From Mytilinidion resinicola (lineage: Eukaryota > Ascomycota > Dothideomycetes > Mytilinidiales > Mytilinidiaceae), in NCBI RefSeq assembly GCF_010093595.1, contig NW_022985446.1, forward strand, positions 1,100,709-1,164,708: DNA of 64,000 nucleotides. The letters are read 5' to 3'. A program made the translations under genes and the position numbers. Under the pieces are notes generated by a model that did not search any database, had not been told where the DNA came from, and saw only the letters and a list, made by a program, of their open reading frames with translations. The first letter of the stretch is position 1. Every line of letters starts with the position of its first letter. Shown in pieces: positions 59,589-64,000 of this stretch.

Positions 59589-61729
59589 ATGCCTGCCCGC
59601 AGCGCACCCGGCGCTGGAGGCGGCCACCGAGCGACGGCCACGACGAGGCCCGCGACTGGAGAGAAATCTCTGCCCACGCCAAACGTGCTGCTGCTGCTGC
59701 TGGCCCTCCGCATCGTCAGCGCACTAACCCTCCGCACCTTCTTCCAGCCGGACGAGTACTTCCAGTCCCTAGAGCCGGCCTGGCAGCTCGCATTTGGACA
59801 GCATGCCGGTGCCTGGATAACATGGGTATACAGAGTCTTCTTCTTGCTTCCATCCTGTCTTCGCCCTCACATGCCAATTGGCCGTCTAGGCTGCAATCTC
59901 ACGATGTCTGCAGGAATGGCGCGCCCAACTACGCTCGTCGCTGCACCCAGCGCTATTTGCGGCCGTCTATCAATTCGCGGCAACGCTTGCCAATCTGTGC
60001 CAGGCCTCTCCACGCCTGCGAGCCGAGCTGCTTGTCGCCGCACCCAAGGTCGTGCAGGCTGTCATTGCTGCGCTGCTCGACTGTTACACGTGGAGGCTGG
60101 CCCAGAAGATTTATGGCCGAAGCTCTCGCACGGCATGGGTCACTGTACGTTCCCGCTGCAAAATTACGTCGCTTCATTCTGCACGGCTGAGCTGATCTGT
60201 CCGTTTGCTTCGGTAGCTTGCCTTATCGGTCTTCAGTCCTTGGCAGTGGTTCTGCGCGCCCCGCACTCTGTCCAATTGCCTCGAGACGACCATCACGTCG
60301 ATTGCCGTATACTACTGGCCTTGGCGATGGGCTGACCTTTCCAGCAACAGCACGTTGAAAGATAAGGACATTCGCAACCACGGGCATCCTGCGAGCAACG
60401 CCGTCGGCGCTTTATCCAAGTACGCGAAGATTCTTCACGATTCCGTAGTGCCGAGAAGCTGATTCCCCACACTCATTATCACAGGCTAAGACTGTCGCTA
60501 CTTTTAGCTGCTGTTGCGTGTATCCTCAGGCCCACAAATGCCCTCATCTGGCTCTGCCTCGCCGTCCCGACCCTGTGGCGAGCTACGACTCGCGGGCGGT
60601 TTGTCTTGGTCCGAGAAGTCCTGGCATGCGGGTAAGTGGGCCCCAATACTCAGCAGCGACTGCAGACGGCTCCTTCAGCAACTCTGCCGACTGATTGGAT
60701 TAGCTGACATTCGCCTTTTGTTTCAGATCCGCTATACTCGTATTATCCGTGCTCTCAGATAGGCTTTTCTACGGCTTCTGGACGCTCCCGCCGGTCCGGT
60801 TCCTGTACTTCAACATTGCACAATCGCTGGCTGTCTTCTACGGGAGAAACCGCCCTGATTACTACCTGACCGAGGGGATCCCGCTTTTGCTCACTACTGC
60901 ACTGCCGTTTGCGGCCGTGGGAATTTGGCAAAACCTCCCGAAGCCAACGGCTTTTGCCGCGCCTCGAGACGCCCGGGATGCCTTCACTCGCACCGTTTTA
61001 GGGCGCCTTGCATGCACCAGTATCACGGTGGCCGTTGTCATGAGCCTGATATCTCACAAGGAAGTGCGGTTCTTGTACCCTGTGCTGCCCTTCCTTCACG
61101 TTCTGGCCGCGGGCCCATTGTGCGCCTTCTCAAACTCGCTCACTGCCTCCCGCAAGGCCATCCTCGCGGTCCTCCTCTCTCTCAACCTCATCATTGCGGG
61201 CTATGTCTCTCAAGTGCACCAGCGCGGGGTCATTGACGTTATGTCGTACCTGCGGCACCAGTACGAGGCACAGCAGCTCGAGCCGTTCGACGTGGGCTTC
61301 CTAATGCCATGCCACAGTACGCCGTGGCGGAGCCATTTGGTGCATCCGGGCATCCACGCCTGGGCGCTGACGTGCGAGCCGCCGATCGATGTTCCTCTGA
61401 GCGAGCGAGGGGCGTACCTGGATGAGGCTGACCAGTTTTACATCGAGCCGGGGCCTTCCGGTTGGATTAACAAGCATATGGCTGATTTGCGGACAGTGAG
61501 TGCTGATAGCATCAGCGAGGGTGCGGATGAGGGAAATGCTTTTGTAAGCACAAATAGAGGCCTCAGAGCCTGGCCTCAATACTTGGTTTTCTTCGAGCAA
61601 TTGGAAGAGACGACGACGGAGGTGCTCCAGGGGACGAGATATACTGAATGCTGGAGGGGGTTCAACACACACTTTCACGACGACTCTAGGAGAAGGGGAG
61701 ACGTTATAGTGTGGTGTCTAGAAAGATAA
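59589..61729 (+). CDS. GPI10: GPI mannosyltransferase 3 (GPI10/PIG-B)
   Basis: Five exons (59589-59825, 59914-60144, 60217-60419, 60485-60631, 60727-61729) join to 1821 nt, 606 aa. A GT22-family multi-pass ER membrane enzyme. TM1 ([20 protein letters not shown]) is followed by the lumenal active-site motif [13 protein letters not shown]. Further marks are [78 protein letters not shown], and a soluble C-terminal part with [18 protein letters not shown]10 adds the third mannose to the GPI precursor from dolichol-phosphate mannose. That links it loosely to the GPI-anchored PLC-like protein in this window, but only as pathway and client. The start [12 protein letters not shown] gives a short basic cytosolic tail. 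Confidence 0.95.
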
Positions 61730-61818
61730 CTCTTCGCTGGGAGAGCAAAAGTAATGGGTAAAAGATAGACGTCAAAGAGTTTAATTGGATAGATTATGAT
61801 AATTTCGGTTAAAGACGC

Positions 61819-63102
61819 TCACAGAAGGACCTTTGATGCAACGCTCAGAAGCCATGCAGCATCCTGCCACCCACCCTCACCTTCCGCCGGCACAGGCTCC
61901 GGTATTGGGACATCTTTTTCCTCTTCAATTTCTTTCTCTTTTGATCCCGCCGCCGAAGCCGCAATGATCGCTTCCCGCTCCATCTTCTTCCTCTTCGCCT
62001 CCACTTCCTTCTTCAACAACACGTCTTCCCTCGTCAGTGCCTCCTCCTCCTCTCCCTCCTCATCACTACTTTCTCCATCTTCCTCAACACTGAACAGCGT
62101 CCACCCAACCAACCGATCCATCCACCCACCCAGCCCAAATCCCCTCTCGCTCGCCAGCCTCGCCACCTCCTCCTCATCTCCCACACTCTCCTCATCACTC
62201 CCCACAAAATCCGCCTCCACCACCTCCTCGGCAAAATACCCCTCCTCCCCACCATCCTCCTGTGCATGCGTCATCCCAGCCAGTTCCCCCTTACTCCCCC
62301 ACACCCTCGACCCCCTCCGACTCCCCCTCGCACTCTGTATCCTGCTCCCTACACGGCTCCCAAACCGCGACAGGACCCTTGGGCTCCCCGCCCATCCCCC
62401 CTCACTAAACTCAAAATGCTCGCCCGAGATCAGCTTCATGAGCTGCGGTCCCGCCTCGTGCTCATGGCTCGGATGCTCGTCCCACCCATCGCTCTGCCGC
62501 ACCAGACTCGTCGAGCTGGCGCGGCGGATCAGCCAGCTCTGGCCCTTGCTCTCGCGCGTCTCGCCCGCGATCGCCAGGCCCGCGCGGTGCAGCCACTCGT
62601 CGGCGGCCTCGTGGGTCGTGTGGTGACGGTGCAAGGGGGTCGGGAGGCGGAAGTCGCCCGTGCGGGTGCGGAGGTGGTGGCGCTTTTTGCCTTCGCCTGC
62701 GATCGCGACACTTGATGTAGATGTAGTGAGGTTGAGGTTTGAGGTGGAGAGGCCGGGGCCGAGCACGCTGGTGCTCTTTGCTTTGGGGATCTCGCCGATG
62801 GCGTGTTGGGGGTTTTCGGTAGTCGCGGCGGGGAAGTAGCCGTCGTAGGCGTAGGCGGCGGTTGGGGTTTTGGGGCGGCGGCGTGAGCGGGATGCGGAGG
62901 TGCTGCGGGATTGGGAGAGGGAGAGGATGCCGGGGGTGGTGGGGGCGGAGCGATTGGCGATGTAGGAGGGTGTTTGGGCGGTTGGGGAGGTGGGAGATGG
63001 CGGGGTGGAGGCGTCGAGGGGGTATTTCGAGGAGAGGGGTGCAAGAGAGAGGTGGGTGAGGTTTGGATGTGAACGCCGCGATCGGCGGGGTGTGGGGGTC
63101 AT
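61819..63102 (-). CDS. DUF3984-family protein of unknown function
   Basis: A single-exon gene of 427 aa starting at MTPTPRRSRRSHPNLTHLSL. The frame is open upstream to 63321, but that part looks like leader. Fungal DUF3984 marks are NLTHLSLAPLSSKYPLD, SYIANRSAPTTPGILS, the Ser/Arg-rich SRSTSASRSRRRPKTP, then HRAGLAIAGETRESKGQSWL followed by RRASSTSLVR, and a run of RV/GSR repeats (SRFGSRVGSRIQSARGSRRG). The C-terminus is acidic and helical (EEEEALTREDVLLKKEVEAK). It is probably an intracellular, phosphorylated, disordered protein; no function is known to me. Its end faces GPI10 with only 89 bases between the stops. Confidence 0.87.
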   Translation of the reverse strand: MTPTPRRSRRSHPNLTHLSLAPLSSKYPLDASTPPSPTSPTAQTPSYIANRSAPTTPGILSLSQSRSTSASRSRRRPKTPTAAYAYDGYFPAATTENPQHAIGEIPKAKSTSVLGPGLSTSNLNLTTSTSSVAIAGEGKKRHHLRTRTGDFRLPTPLHRHHTTHEAADEWLHRAGLAIAGETRESKGQSWLIRRASSTSLVRQSDGWDEHPSHEHEAGPQLMKLISGEHFEFSEGGWAGSPRVLSRFGSRVGSRIQSARGSRRGSRVWGSKGELAGMTHAQEDGGEEGYFAEEVVEADFVGSDEESVGDEEEVARLASERGFGLGGWMDRLVGWTLFSVEEDGESSDEEGEEEEALTREDVLLKKEVEAKRKKMEREAIIAASAAGSKEKEIEEEKDVPIPEPVPAEGEGGWQDAAWLLSVASKVLL

Positions 63103-64000
63103 TTTTGTATTGATTGTAGGGGAATTGAGGTTTCGTATGCTATGATCCCGAGACGATTGGTTTTGAATGGGGGAGATGGCGCTGTAGATGTAGGATATGG
63201 GGTGGAGTGAAGCTGGGGAAGATTTGAGGTCACGGGCTTGCGGGAGATCTTCGGCTAGGCCCGATGTGGGGGCAGCCGAGGCCGGTTTCACATGATTGCG
63301 ACACGACATCCCGTCCATCATTCACCGTCGTGGTGTGAGAATTCGAGGTTCTTGCCTGAAATGGATCGAACAGTAGCATATAGCTAGCAGTTGTTAATTT
63401 AGTTGCAATGATTGCAATAACAGAAGACCCTAGGACGGCGGTGTCTTTGAGGACCTTGGAACAGGGGATATGCGGGGAATATCTTCACCATTTCTAGCCG
63501 TCCGTCTATTCGGTATCATCTCAAGGCGTTGAAGTGCACTAGATGTATGTTACTAGGCAGATTGCACGGCAGTGCAGAATTAGCACACCGTGATACACTT
63601 GTAGCTTCCCTTGCGGTTTCCTTCACTTGTGCAGCGGCTGGACTTTCGGGTGCCAAGACTGGCCAGACTACAGCACTCCCTCAAGTAGTCGCGAATAATT
63701 CGGTGCTAACGGAATGCCGCTTCGGGACTCGCCAACGAGTTTTTCCTCAACGAGTTTTTCCTGTCGTGATGGAAGAAATCGGGTCCGTGGGTGTTGAGGT
63801 CACTCCACTGGGCCCGTCCGCTGGTTCATCTGGGCAAACTGTGGCTCCCTAGCTGCCCAACACCAATCACTGGCAGCACACGTCGTGTGAGGCTGCCCGG
63901 TGACGCAGTTTCGCTTCGAGCCACAGTTCGGCAGCAAGGCTGGCCTCGCTGGCAAGTCGCGACGCAGGCACGTCTCATCAACGTTTCTCCGTGCTCCGGC
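63103..64000. other. DUF3984 promoter and window edge
   Basis: About 900 bases to the window end. The first 250 include the DUF3984 leader. A perfect 15-bp direct repeat (CAACGAGTTTTTCCT twice, 63733-63762) is present. The 107-codon + ORF at 63529-63852 shows no recognisable feature. A CCAAT sequence occurs near 63871. Confidence 0.45.

Noticed and set aside
63103..63321. N-terminal extension of the DUF3984 protein
   Set aside because: The added residues look like untranslated leader, while the Met at 63102 matches the family start.

Overview
The window reads as nuclear DNA of a filamentous ascomycete (Pezizomycotina). Most introns are 45-60 nt with GTRNGT donors, CTRAC-like branch sites and YAG acceptors. 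The gene content is fungal: an ECL1-type zinc-binding life-span factor, COX8, GPI10, a DUF7918 protein, an RTA1 relic, GH92 and DUF3984. A Dothideomycete is possible, but that is inference. I joined exons by hand and checked that each spliced frame is a multiple of three; no database search was run.

Layout. 1-352 (-) is the N-terminal part of a 3'(2'),5'-bisphosphate nucleotidase. 353-11868 is unusually gene-poor, with only the small ECL1-type gene at 6176-6679 (+) and some simple repeats. 11869-13917 (-) is a low-complexity protein with TPX2-like motifs. 14763-23612 is a housekeeping block: ELP1 (-), COX8 (-) and, head-to-head with COX8, the exosome helicase MTR4 (+). STS1/cut8 (+) and a DUF7918 protein (+) follow.

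28697-43916 is richer in secreted or orphan products. It holds a GPI-anchored PLC-like phosphodiesterase, an orphan protein with a transglutaminase-like Cys/His/Asp arrangement interrupted by one in-frame TAG, a secreted alpha/beta-hydrolase, an SKG6/TOS2-type membrane protein and a GH92 alpha-mannosidase. Next come a duplicated ABM-like barrel protein (-), a 7-TM orphan (+), a Zn2Cys6 regulator with two upstream ORFs (+) and a decayed RTA1-family pseudogene (-).

53326-57698 (-) encodes a CaMKK/SNF1-activating-type kinase. Across a 1.9 kb intergenic region it faces GPI10 (+), which ends close to the convergent DUF3984 gene (-). I see no tRNA, rRNA, CRISPR array or intact transposon.

The genes do not form one pathway. 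The housekeeping genes cover tRNA wobble modification (ELP1), RNA surveillance (MTR4), respiration (COX8), proteasome anchoring (STS1), GPI-anchor synthesis (GPI10), sulfur/PAP metabolism (MET22) and energy/calcium signalling (the kinase). The best candidate for something undescribed is the orphan protein at 31039-33468.
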